From contig NZ_QMBP01000033.1 of assembly GCF_003289945.1 (NCBI RefSeq), positions 1 through 37,111 of the forward strand: a stretch of DNA of 37,111 bases, given 5' to 3'. Position 1 is the first letter of the stretch; the number at the start of each line of letters is the position of its first letter. The position numbers and the translations under genes are program-made. The notes beneath the pieces are model-generated. The model saw only the letters and a list, made by a program, of their open reading frames with translations, was not told the origin of the DNA and searched no databases. Below, piece after piece: positions 25,031 through 32,870 of the stretch. The DNA comes from Mesorhizobium hawassense (lineage in GTDB: Bacteria > Pseudomonadota > Alphaproteobacteria > Rhizobiales > Rhizobiaceae).

Positions 25031-26407
25031 ATGAGCCAGGAGAGGTCCGACACGCTGGTGCTTTTCGGAGCGACCGGCGACCTTGCGCACAAGAAGATTT
25101 TCCCGGCGCTCTACCAGATGGTTGCCAAGGGGACGCTGACCGAGCCGGTGATCGGCGTCGCCTTCGACCCCTGGGAACTCTCCAAACTGGTGGACCGCGC
25201 CCGCGACGGCATCGTCACCGCGCTGGGCAGCATCGACGACAAGGTCTTTTCCAAGCTCGCCTCGCTGCTGCGCTATGTCAGTGGCGACTACAGGGATAGT
25301 GCGACCTTCGAGAAGCTGAAGACCGCGCTGGGTTCCGCGCAGCGGCCGCTGCACTATATGGCCGTCCCCCCGACCATGTTCGAGACCGTCGTGCAAGGCT
25401 TGGAGCAGTCCGGCACCGCGCGCGGCGCGCGACTGATGGTGGAAAAGCCCTTCGGCCACGATCTGCAGTCGGCGCGCTGGCTGAACCGGGTGCTGCACCT
25501 GGTGTTCGACGAGCAGTCGATCTTCCGCATCGACCACTATCTCGGCAAGGAAGCGATCCAGAATCTGCTCTATTTCCGCTTCGCCAACTCTTTCCTCGAA
25601 CCGATCTGGAACCGTAACTTCGTCGAGAGCGTCCAGATCACCATGGCCGAGGATTTCGGCGTCGAGGGGCGCGGCAAATTCTATGACGATGTCGGCTGCA
25701 TCCGCGACGTGATCGAGAATCATCTGCTCAACATCCTGCTGCTGCTTGCCATGGAGCCGCCGGTCGGCCGCTCGGCGGACGACCTGATTGACGAGAAGGT
25801 GCAGGTGCTGCGCGCGATTCGGACGCTGACCAAGGACGATGTCGTGCGCGGCCAGTTCGACGGCTATCTCGCCGAGCCCGGGGTGCGGCCGAACTCGCCG
25901 GTCGAGACCTTCGCCGCTGTGCGCTTCTTCGTCGACACCTGGCGCTGGCGGGACGTGCCTTTCTTCATCCGCGCCGGCAAGAACATGCCGGTGCACGCGA
26001 CCGAGGTGATCGTGCGGCTGAAGCGGCCGCCGCTCGACGTCTTCGATCCGATCAAGCCGGGCGACGCCAATTATGTCCGCTTCCGCATCGATCCGCAGGT
26101 GGCCATCTCGGTCGGCGCACAGCGCAAGAGAGCCGGCGACGACATGGTCGGCGAGCAGGTGGAGCTGACCGCGCTCGACGACTCGAAGGGCGACATGCCG
26201 CCCTATGAGCGGCTGATCGGCGACGCGATGAACGGCAACGGTCAGCTCTTCACGCGGCAGGACGCGGCCGAGCTCGCCTGGCGCATCGTCGGGCCGGTGC
26301 TCGGCGACACCACGGCGCCGGCAACCTACGCGCCCAAGACCTGGGGACCGGCCGATGCCATGAACGGCTTCGGCCCACCCGAAGGCTGGATCAATCCGAC
26401 GAAATAG
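25031..26407 (+). CDS. zwf: Glucose-6-phosphate 1-dehydrogenase
   Basis: Oxidises glucose-6-phosphate to 6-phosphogluconolactone with NADP or NAD; 458 residues, slightly shorter than the usual 480-510. The cofactor motif is LFGATGDLAHKKIFPALY at the N-terminus. The substrate site RIDHYLGKEAIQNLLYFRFA carries the catalytic His region; MVEKPFGHDL and FIRAGKNMPV are conserved. ATG 25031 follows GAGGGGAGACGAGGC; the in-frame codon at 24977 lies inside gnd and is not needed. It is flanked by gnd and the glucokinase. No 6-phosphogluconolactonase gene is in this cluster. Confidence 0.96.
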   Translation: MSQERSDTLVLFGATGDLAHKKIFPALYQMVAKGTLTEPVIGVAFDPWELSKLVDRARDGIVTALGSIDDKVFSKLASLLRYVSGDYRDSATFEKLKTALGSAQRPLHYMAVPPTMFETVVQGLEQSGTARGARLMVEKPFGHDLQSARWLNRVLHLVFDEQSIFRIDHYLGKEAIQNLLYFRFANSFLEPIWNRNFVESVQITMAEDFGVEGRGKFYDDVGCIRDVIENHLLNILLLLAMEPPVGRSADDLIDEKVQVLRAIRTLTKDDVVRGQFDGYLAEPGVRPNSPVETFAAVRFFVDTWRWRDVPFFIRAGKNMPVHATEVIVRLKRPPLDVFDPIKPGDANYVRFRIDPQVAISVGAQRKRAGDDMVGEQVELTALDDSKGDMPPYERLIGDAMNGNGQLFTRQDAAELAWRIVGPVLGDTTAPATYAPKTWGPADAMNGFGPPEGWINPTK

Positions 26408-26422
26408 CTTCGGGAGGACAGG

Positions 26423-27127
26423 ATGGCGAAGGCAGCAAAGAAGGCCGCAGCGGGCAGCGATCCGATCGTGCTCACCGTCGATGTCGGCGGCTCGCATGTG
26501 AAGATCCTCAGCAGCGCCGGCGGCGAGATGCGGCGCGTCCCGTCCGGGCCGAGCCTGACGCCCGACCAGGTCGTCGCTTCGGTGAAGAAGCTGGCCGAGG
26601 GCCTGGATTACGACGTGATCTCGATGGGTTATCCCGGCCCCGTGCGCGACAACAAGCCTTCGCTCGATCCCTTCAATCTCGGCAAGGGCTGGAACGGCTA
26701 TGATTTCGCCGCCGCTTTCGACAAGCCGGTGAAGCTCGTCAACGACGCTCTGCTGCAGGCGATCGGCAGCTACGACGGCGGCCGCATGCTGTTCCTCGGC
26801 CTCGGCACGGGACTGGGCGCCGCCATGATCATCAAGAATGTCGGACAGCCGATGGAACTCGCCCACCTGCCTTACAAAAAGGGCGCGAGCTTCGAGGATT
26901 ATGTCGGCGAGCGCGGTCTGGAGAAGCACGGCAAGAAGAAGTGGCGCAAATACGTTTTCGACGTCGTCGACAGGCTTCGCGCCGCCCTGCAGCCGGACTA
27001 CATCGTGATCGGCGGCGGCAATGTCGACAAGCTCGATGAATTGCCTGAAAAATCCCGGCGCGGCGACAACACTCGCGCTTTCGAGGGTGGATTTCGTCTA
27101 TGGCGCGACAAGGCGCTGATCGTCTGA
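26423..27127 (+). CDS. ppgK: Polyphosphate glucokinase-like ROK family kinase
   Basis: A 234-residue ROK-fold sugar kinase. The phosphate-1 motif is VDVGGSHVKILSSAGG, then SMGYPGPVRDNKPSLDPFNL, the catalytic region LVNDALLQAIGSYDGGRML with Asp as base, and phosphate-2 LGLGTGLGAAMI. The zinc-binding CxCGxxGCxE of repressor-type ROK proteins is absent, and the size and GYPGPV motif fit strictly polyphosphate-type glucokinases. It probably phosphorylates glucose made by the glucoamylase, using polyphosphate and perhaps ATP. GGGAGGA precedes the ATG. Last gene of the cassette. Confidence 0.85.
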   Translation: MAKAAKKAAAGSDPIVLTVDVGGSHVKILSSAGGEMRRVPSGPSLTPDQVVASVKKLAEGLDYDVISMGYPGPVRDNKPSLDPFNLGKGWNGYDFAAAFDKPVKLVNDALLQAIGSYDGGRMLFLGLGTGLGAAMIIKNVGQPMELAHLPYKKGASFEDYVGERGLEKHGKKKWRKYVFDVVDRLRAALQPDYIVIGGGNVDKLDELPEKSRRGDNTRAFEGGFRLWRDKALIV

Positions 27128-27175
27128 TATTGTTACATTTCAGTATAACTGTTCAAAAGAACGTGTAACGGCGCG
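27128..27175. promoter_or_regulatory. AT-rich nested palindrome upstream of mucR
   Basis: GTTACA (27132-27137) and TGTAAC (27164-27169) form outer arms; GTTC-AAAA-GAAC (27151-27162) sits between them. The patch is strikingly AT-rich against its surroundings. MucR/Ros proteins bind AT-rich targets and repress their own genes, so this is a candidate autoregulatory site. It directly follows the kinase stop and could instead contribute to termination. The rest of the 197-bp gap before mucR holds nothing I recognise except its Shine-Dalgarno. Confidence 0.4.
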
Positions 27176-27313
27176 ACAGATCATTGCGCCGCGCAGATTT
27201 GCCGACTAGGAATTCGCCGGCCTGCGGCGCTGTTCGCTTTTCCGGATTCGCAAAAGACGCGCGCGGCGCTTTGACATTACACACCGCGTTTTTCGCGACC
27301 TTGCGGCACAAAT

Positions 27314-27320
27314 GGAGGGA
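27314..27320 (+). promoter_or_regulatory. Shine-Dalgarno setting the mucR GTG start
   Basis: GGAGGGA with a four-base spacer before GTG 27325, nearly ideal. No ATG in the frame is placed as well, so it decides the start of the MucR gene. Confidence 0.75.
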
Positions 27321-27324
27321 CTAC

Positions 27325-27780
27325 GTGGACGAGGACACCAGCACAGCCAAGGAAGTCGACCTGCTCGAGCTCACCGCGCACATCGTATCGGCCTATGTCG
27401 CGAAGAACCGCCTGCCCGCTTCGGGCCTGGGCGAGCTGATCGCCAGCGTCGCCTCGTCGATCGGCGGGATCAGCCAGCCGGCGGAACCAGCGGCGCCGCC
27501 GCCGGTCCCGGCCGTCAATCCCAGGCGCTCGGTGACGCCGGACTACATCATCTGCCTCGAAGACGGGAAAAAGTTCAAATCGCTGAAGCGCCATATCGGC
27601 GTGCATTTCGGCCTGACCCCCGAGGCCTACCGGACCAAATGGGGCTTGCCGGTCGACTACCCGATGGTTGCCCCCAACTATGCGGCGTCGCGCTCGCAAC
27701 TCGCCAAATCGATCGGCCTTGGCCGCAAGGCGGAACCGGTGAAGCCCACCAGGGGCAGGAAAGCCAAGGCGCCGGCCTGA
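27325..27780 (+). CDS. mucR: MucR/Ros family zinc-finger transcriptional regulator
   Basis: A 151-residue nucleoid-associated repressor family typical of Rhizobiales, controlling exopolysaccharide, motility and symbiosis genes in relatives. The N-terminal oligomerisation segment is LLELTAHIVSAYVAKNRL. The finger is DYIICLEDGKKFKSLKRHIG with ligands Cys77, Asp80, His90 and His94, the Cys-Asp-His2 arrangement described for MucR-type proteins. Then GLTPEAYRTKWGLPVDYPMV and a basic tail KPTRGRKAKAPA. The start is a GTG at 27325. Mesorhizobium genomes carry several paralogues, so identity with the classical mucR1 is not certain. Confidence 0.92.
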   Translation: MDEDTSTAKEVDLLELTAHIVSAYVAKNRLPASGLGELIASVASSIGGISQPAEPAAPPPVPAVNPRRSVTPDYIICLEDGKKFKSLKRHIGVHFGLTPEAYRTKWGLPVDYPMVAPNYAASRSQLAKSIGLGRKAEPVKPTRGRKAKAPA

Positions 27781-27858
27781 AGACGCCTGCTTGGCTGAAA
27801 GGCCTGTCAGAGCTACACGTCTTGGAAAGTAATCCAATGACGAATGCTCTGACGGGCC

Positions 27859-28353
27859 ATGCACTTCATAAACGAGACCGACGACTATTTCGCTGAGGGG
27901 CTTGATAGATACAGCTCGCACTATGAGATCGTGCGCGAGCCGGCGCTTGGCCGACTATACGCCAGTCTCTTGGCGAAATACGGAAAAGCATTTGATCTCA
28001 AGCCGGTAAGGTCCCGTCCCCTGGAAGGGGTCGACATGGAAGCCTACAGGACGGAAGGACATGCCTTCTTCCTTCTTTTCTACGCGACGATGAAAGATCA
28101 GATCGGCGGACCTCTCTACGTCATAACCGAGTTGCACGGCCGAATTTCCCGCCCGGACGCCATTTTTGAACTCGAAAGCTCCGTCGCGCTTTCCTTGACT
28201 CAGGCCGTCAAGGGCGGCGTAGATCATGTCTGTTTCAAAAGAGACCTCGAATTCCTGCTGGTTCGAGATCAGAACAGTATGGTCGCCGGCTACGGCAAAG
28301 CCGCCGCCTGGGTGAGAGCCTTCCGAAAGTTCTATCCCGAGTTTGTCGTTTGA
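27859..28353 (+). CDS. Hypothetical protein, unknown family
   Basis: 164 residues, ATG 27859, no signal peptide or membrane helix. I do not recognise the family. It is a mixed alpha/beta, probably soluble cytoplasmic protein; aromatic residues are frequent (HAFFLLFYATMKDQ, AAAWVRAFRKFYPEF). Its codons use visibly more A and T at third positions than neighbours such as the aminotransferase, which together with its isolation between MucR and an unrelated enzyme suggests later acquisition or relaxed selection. The frame is intact. Confidence 0.65.
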   Translation: MHFINETDDYFAEGLDRYSSHYEIVREPALGRLYASLLAKYGKAFDLKPVRSRPLEGVDMEAYRTEGHAFFLLFYATMKDQIGGPLYVITELHGRISRPDAIFELESSVALSLTQAVKGGVDHVCFKRDLEFLLVRDQNSMVAGYGKAAAWVRAFRKFYPEFVV

Positions 28354-28423
28354 AGCCCAGATCGTTGACAACGGGCCTCTGCTGCTGAGATGGGACTTGG
28401 GCTAACGTCCCGAGGGAGCAAGC

Positions 28424-29524
28424 ATGAACTACGCCAGGATGCTGATCGAGAAGGAAGCGCCGGAGGAATACGGCTACGACCGCATCCGCTACAACCTCTC
28501 CGAAAGCTCGATCGCCGACCAGAAACTCTCCGACATCGGTTTAACACTGCCCGATTTGACGCTGTTCTACGGCGAGCATCGCGGCGACAAGGAATTGCGC
28601 GCGCTGATCGCCGGGCAGGACAAGGGCATTTCTCCCGACGATGTGCTGGTGACCGCGGGCGCGGCAGGCGCCCTGTTCATCATCGCCACGTCGCTGCTGT
28701 CGGCCGGCGACCATCTCGTGGTCGTGCGGCCGAACTACGCCACCAACATCGAGACGCCGAAGGCGATAGGCTGCGCCATCTCCTATGTCGATCTTGATTT
28801 CGACCACGGCTTTGCCGTCGACATCGAACGCCTCACGGCCGAGCTGCGGCCGAACACCAGGCTGATCAGCGTCACCTGCCCGCACAATCCGACCGGCACG
28901 ATGATGACCCGCGCCGATCTCGACGCGCTGGTCGCGCTTGCCGAAAGCCGCAACTGCCGCCTGCTGGTCGACGAGACCTATCGCGACCTCTCCTTTGGCG
29001 GGCGCCTGCCGGCGGCGGCCTCGCTCAGCCCCAGCGCCATCAGCGTCTGCTCCTTGTCCAAGGCCTTCGGCATTCCGGGCATCCGCATCGGCTGGCTGGT
29101 GACCAGGGATCCGCGACTGCAGGAGACCTTCCTCGCCGCCAAGGAGCAGATCGGCATTTGCGGCAGCGTCATCGACGAGGCGATCGCCCGCGCCACGCTG
29201 GAACGCCGCGACGCCTTCCTGGCGTCGCTGCTGCCGGAAATGACCAGGCGGCGGGACATCGTCCAGGCCTGGATCGACGGCGAGCCGCTGGTCGACTGGG
29301 TGCGGCCGCAAGGCGGCGTCGTCGGCTTCCCACGGCTCGACGTCGATGCCGGCTTCGACCTCGACAGTTTCTACGCCCGGCTGCTGGCGGAACACGGCAC
29401 CTATGTCGGTCCCGGCCACTGGTTCGAGATGCCCAAACGCTTCTTCCGCCTCGGCTTCGGCTGGCCGACGGAAGCGGAACTGCGCGGCGGGCTGGCGGCT
29501 GTCTCGGCCGCTCTGAGAGGCTGA
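28424..29524 (+). CDS. PLP-dependent aminotransferase, class I/II
   Basis: A fold-type I aminotransferase of 366 residues. The PLP-binding lysine is in SLSKAFGIPGIRIGW. The phosphate-site region TAGAAGALFIIATSLLSAGD, PHNPTGTMM and VDETYRDLSF (Asp contacting the pyridine nitrogen) are all present, as is the substrate carboxylate Arg near FFRLGFGWP. GAGGGAG precedes the ATG. The amino acid substrate cannot be deduced. It stands alone between the orphan gene and the exporter. Confidence 0.93.
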   Translation: MNYARMLIEKEAPEEYGYDRIRYNLSESSIADQKLSDIGLTLPDLTLFYGEHRGDKELRALIAGQDKGISPDDVLVTAGAAGALFIIATSLLSAGDHLVVVRPNYATNIETPKAIGCAISYVDLDFDHGFAVDIERLTAELRPNTRLISVTCPHNPTGTMMTRADLDALVALAESRNCRLLVDETYRDLSFGGRLPAAASLSPSAISVCSLSKAFGIPGIRIGWLVTRDPRLQETFLAAKEQIGICGSVIDEAIARATLERRDAFLASLLPEMTRRRDIVQAWIDGEPLVDWVRPQGGVVGFPRLDVDAGFDLDSFYARLLAEHGTYVGPGHWFEMPKRFFRLGFGWPTEAELRGGLAAVSAALRG

Positions 29525-29540
29525 CCCATCTCCTTGTTTT

Positions 29541-29610
29541 GACGCAATTCCGGACGGAGGGCTACGGCGAAGTCGCCGAGCCTAATCGCTCGCACTTTTC
29601 CTGGGATTGC
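29541..29610. repeat. Small interspersed inverted repeat
   Basis: Begins GACGCAATTCCGGACGGA and ends CGCACTTTTCCTGGGATTGC; the ends are imperfect inverses (GCAATTCC/GCAATCCC). Between them is CGGCGA-AG-TCGCCG (29565-29578). I recall closely similar ends as a recurrent intergenic sequence in Mesorhizobium and relatives. The remainder of the gap 29525-29761 has a T-run at about 29636-29644 but no gene. Confidence 0.55.
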
Positions 29611-29761
29611 TGCAGCCAGGGCAGGGAAATTTCGATTTTTTTTGATCCAGCGCGGATTTTTGCGCGCATGGCGAAACGAACTGGGCTAAAGGGGTCTGGC
29701 CGGACCAGCGCCCACCGTGGAAGTGCCCCGCCGGCCATCGTCGAAACGGGGCCCTCGAACC

Positions 29762-31000
29762 ATGACAGCCGAAGCAACTTCACCCGACCAGCGTTACGCC
29801 GCGTTCCGGCACCGCCCGTTCCTCAGCTACTGGACGGCGCGCTTCCTCACGACCTTCGCCACCATGATCGTGTCGGTCGCCGTCGGCTGGCAGGTCTATG
29901 ACCTGACCCGCGATCCGTTCGACCTCGGCATTGTCGGCATCGTCCAGTTCTTGCCCTCGCTGCTTCTGGTGCTGGTCACCGGTGTCGTCGCCGACCGCTT
30001 CGGCCGCCGCCTGATCATGACCCTGTCGACGCTGATCGAGGCCGGCTGCGCGCTCGTTCTCCTGTTTTTGACTCTGCGCGGTCTGCACGGTCCGCTGCCG
30101 ATCTTCGCCGTGCTCGTCATGTTCGGCATCGCCCGTGCCTTCTATGGGCCGGCCTCGTCCTCGCTGTTCGCCAATCTGGTGCCGCAGCAGGATTTCGCCA
30201 ACGCGATCGCCTGGAACTCGTCGGCCTGGCAGACGGCGACCATCGTCGGCCCCGTTGCCGGCGGCCTGCTCTACGGCGTCTCGGCCGAAGTGGCTTACGC
30301 CACCGCCGCTGTGCTGATGCTCGCCGCCGCTTTGCTCGTCTTCACCATTCCGAAGCCCGCGCAGCAGACGGCCACCGACAAGCCGACGATGCAGACGCTG
30401 TTTGCCGGCTTCGGCTATATCTGGGGCGAGAAGATCGTGCTTGGCGCGATCTCGCTCGACCTGTTCGCCGTACTTTTGTCGGGCGCCTCGGCGCTGCTGC
30501 CGGTCTATGCACGCGACATTTTGCAGCTCGGCCCCTGGGGTCTCGGCCTGCTGCGCTCGGCGCCGGGCATCGGCGCCATCTGCGTCGCTGTCTGGCTTGC
30601 CGGCCACCCGATCCGCGACCATGCCGGCAAGATCATGCTGGGCTTCGTCGCCCTGTTCGGCGCCTTCACCGTGCTGTTCGGCATCTCGACCGTCACCTGG
30701 CTGTCGATCGCGGCCCTTGCCTTGCTCGGCGCCACCGACATGTTCAGCGTCTACATCCGCGAGACGCTGATTCAGCTGTGGACGCCGGACGATGTGCGCG
30801 GCCGCGTCAACGCCGTCAACCAGGTCTTCGTCGGCGCCTCGAACGAGGTCGGCGAATTCCGCGCCGGCACCATGGCGGCGCTGATCGGCACGGTTCCCGC
30901 CGTGGTGATCGGCGGCATCGGCGCCGTCGCCGTTGCGGGGCTCTGGGCCTATCTGTTCCCGGCGCTGCGGCAGGTGCGGCATCTCAACAGCCGCAATTGA
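29762..31000 (+). CDS. MFS transporter, EntS-like exporter
   Basis: A 412-residue major facilitator protein with about 12 hydrophobic segments. The start (YAAFRHRPFLSYWTARFLTT) and the loop-2 motif GVVADRFGRRLIM are typical of the EntS/MFS_3 group, which includes siderophore and drug exporters. Later landmarks are WNSSAWQTATIVGPVAGGLL and VRGRVNAVNQVFVGASNEVG. ATG 29762 has only a weak ribosome-binding site; a longer in-frame start at 29717 is less likely. No siderophore genes are nearby, so the substrate is unknown. Confidence 0.92.
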   Translation: MTAEATSPDQRYAAFRHRPFLSYWTARFLTTFATMIVSVAVGWQVYDLTRDPFDLGIVGIVQFLPSLLLVLVTGVVADRFGRRLIMTLSTLIEAGCALVLLFLTLRGLHGPLPIFAVLVMFGIARAFYGPASSSLFANLVPQQDFANAIAWNSSAWQTATIVGPVAGGLLYGVSAEVAYATAAVLMLAAALLVFTIPKPAQQTATDKPTMQTLFAGFGYIWGEKIVLGAISLDLFAVLLSGASALLPVYARDILQLGPWGLGLLRSAPGIGAICVAVWLAGHPIRDHAGKIMLGFVALFGAFTVLFGISTVTWLSIAALALLGATDMFSVYIRETLIQLWTPDDVRGRVNAVNQVFVGASNEVGEFRAGTMAALIGTVPAVVIGGIGAVAVAGLWAYLFPALRQVRHLNSRN

Positions 31001-31086
31001 TTGAGTTCTCGATCCAAGCCGCTGGATCCGACACGCGGGCCAATCAGGCTGCGCCGTCGGCTAATGAGATAATGTCGGGAGCAGCT

Positions 31087-31317
31087 CTACTCCGAAAAGC
31101 TCACGCTGACGCCGCGCTGCCGAAAATAGGCCTGCATCAACTTGCGGCCGGCGCGGTTGTTCTGGACCAACCTTGTCGGATCGAACACCGCCTGTTTCTT
31201 CCCCTCGCGTGCCAGCGTCGCCTTGAGGGTCGCAATATGCGCATCGAGATCGGCATTGTCCGCTCGGAGTGAGGCATAGATATTTTCGGTCGCCTCGGCC
31301 AAGGTCAGTTCGTTCAC
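31087..31317 (-). CDS. Small hypothetical protein
   Basis: A 76-residue soluble protein, start GTG 31317 with AAGGA seven bases upstream. The N-terminal half is a likely helix or coiled coil (LTLAEATENIYASLRADNAD, HIATLKATLAREGK). The C-terminus is KQAVFDPTRLVQNNRAGRKL and ends RGVSVSFSE. No family recognised. It converges with the MFS gene and lies downstream of the K+ channel gene (130-bp gap), so it may share the channel's transcript. Confidence 0.6.
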   Translation of the reverse strand: MNELTLAEATENIYASLRADNADLDAHIATLKATLAREGKKQAVFDPTRLVQNNRAGRKLMQAYFRQRGVSVSFSE

Positions 31318-31447
31318 AGTGTCGTCCTTTTGATTGATCGGGCGGCGCCTTAGCACAGATTCGCGGCTCCGCCGATACCGGCAATGCACAGCGCCGCCGG
31401 CGAAAGCCGATGCATTCGCCAGCGCCTCGGACCTTTGGCAACGACGC

Positions 31448-32518
31448 TTATTCCGACGGTTGCGCGGCGCCGCGCCGCTCGAGCGCGGTCTTGCGGATGA
31501 TTTCCGCGATCTCCGGGCTGCTGCTGCACAGCATCTGGAAATCCACAGAGTGCAACGACAGCAGTGAGACCGCCGTGGCGGCGCTGACGGTCGCCATACG
31601 CGGTTCGCCGCTGATCAGCGCCATCTCGCCGAAAAAGGCGCCGGGGCCGAGTTCCACGGGATTCGGTGTCGCGACGCTGACGCGCCCCTCCACGACGAAG
31701 AACATCTGGTCACCGATCTCGCCACTGCGGCAGATCACGGCGCCCGCCGGCACGGTGCGAGGTCTCAACGCGCGCACGATCTCGACCAGCACGGCCGGTC
31801 CGAGCTTCTGAAACAACGGCACGGCGGCGACCAACTGCCAATTGCGGACGAAATCCCCGCGACGGACCTCTTGAGAGAAGCCGGTGGCAAGAATGCCGGC
31901 CCACAGCGCGAAGATGCCGATGCCACTCATCATGACCCCCCCGGCAAGGACGCGGCCGGCGAAGCTTTGCGGAATTTCGTCGCCATAGCCGGTGGTGGAC
32001 AGCGTGACCACGGCCCACCACATTGCCTGGGGGATGCTGCCGAACTTTTCCGGTTGGATCTCGCGCTCGATGACATAGCCCGCGAGCGCGACACCGAACA
32101 GAACGACGCCGAAGAGCGTGGTGACGCCGATCAGGTTGCGCGCTTCGTTGGCCAGCACCCTTCCCAGCACCGGAAAGAACGTCGAGTCGCGCAGCGGCTT
32201 CAGCAGCCAGACGGCACAGTAGAGGCTCCGGTCGGGCGTGCCGACGAGCAGAAATGCGGCAAGTGGAACCAAGACGGCGAGCACATCGATGGCGATTTTG
32301 GGCGTCGTGTTCCTAACGTCTCCCGGCCGGCACTTGAGCAGCGTCGCGGCCATTTGCAGGAGATAGGCGCCCCAAATGACAGCGAGTACCGCAGCCAGAG
32401 CCAACCTGCTTCGTCCGGACATGTCCGGTATCGTGAGCCCAGCCACCGCCAGAAGCCCGGGCGCAGCCAGCACCGCGTTGAGCGGCGCGTAAATTCTTAG
32501 GAAAGGCAGTACCGACAT
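31448..32518 (-). CDS. mloK1: Cyclic-nucleotide-gated K+ channel MloK1/MlotiK1
   Basis: A near-copy of the structurally characterised M. loti channel: 356 residues, same start (MSVLPFLRIYAPLNAVL) and architecture. Six membrane segments (about 1-215) include a voltage-sensor-like domain, a pore with selectivity filter STTGYGD, and a C-terminal cyclic-nucleotide-binding domain (about 220-350). The phosphate-binding cassette is FGEMALISGEPR with Arg307 kept, and the C-helix Arg348 is kept. However, position 308, Ser in M. loti MlotiK1 by my recollection, is Met (ATG, 31595-31597), which removes a hydroxyl that contacts the cAMP phosphate. ATG 32518 matches the known N-terminus. It is inner-membrane and probably opened by cAMP. 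Confidence 0.97.
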   Translation of the reverse strand: MSVLPFLRIYAPLNAVLAAPGLLAVAGLTIPDMSGRSRLALAAVLAVIWGAYLLQMAATLLKCRPGDVRNTTPKIAIDVLAVLVPLAAFLLVGTPDRSLYCAVWLLKPLRDSTFFPVLGRVLANEARNLIGVTTLFGVVLFGVALAGYVIEREIQPEKFGSIPQAMWWAVVTLSTTGYGDEIPQSFAGRVLAGGVMMSGIGIFALWAGILATGFSQEVRRGDFVRNWQLVAAVPLFQKLGPAVLVEIVRALRPRTVPAGAVICRSGEIGDQMFFVVEGRVSVATPNPVELGPGAFFGEMALISGEPRMATVSAATAVSLLSLHSVDFQMLCSSSPEIAEIIRKTALERRGAAQPSE

Positions 32519-32870
32519 TCTGCGCCCACGAACCGCTACCACTCTCCAAAATAGAATGCCTTCGAGGCAAGCGCAAAGTGCTTGCTGTCGCTGCAATGTG
32601 CATCATCACCAGACGGTGAACTCCGGGGTTGCTTGGTGGCCGGACGCCTGGCCGAACACGAATGTTGACTCGTAGTGCGAGCAGCCGGAACGGTTGGACG
32701 ACCGATGTCGGCCTTTGCCGGATGGCGATGGCCGATCGAATGACCGGGATGAGGCGCAAACCCGCCATGTCGTCTTTGGTGCCTGAAACGGGCCAGCCGG
32801 TTTCGTCAGCATTTTGGATAAGCTGCCGTTCCAAAACTCCACGAAATGGTGGCTGACCGGCTCAGCAAGT
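32519..32870. other. Gap between channel and helicase genes
   Basis: About 350 bp with no convincing gene. Short open frames on both strands lack ribosome-binding sites and family features. It must hold the channel promoter (reading left) and the 3' end of the helicase transcript, but no clear promoter or terminator is visible. Confidence 0.4.

Noticed and set aside
24776..26929. Very long open frame on the minus strand opposite gnd, zwf and ppgK
   Set aside because: It is antisense to three well-recognised enzymes, is rich in Arg/His/Ala/Gly with no family features, and is expected from GC-rich codon bias.
32629..32856. Small open frame in the gap between the channel and the helicase
   Set aside because: No ribosome-binding site, no motif, and composition like non-coding DNA.
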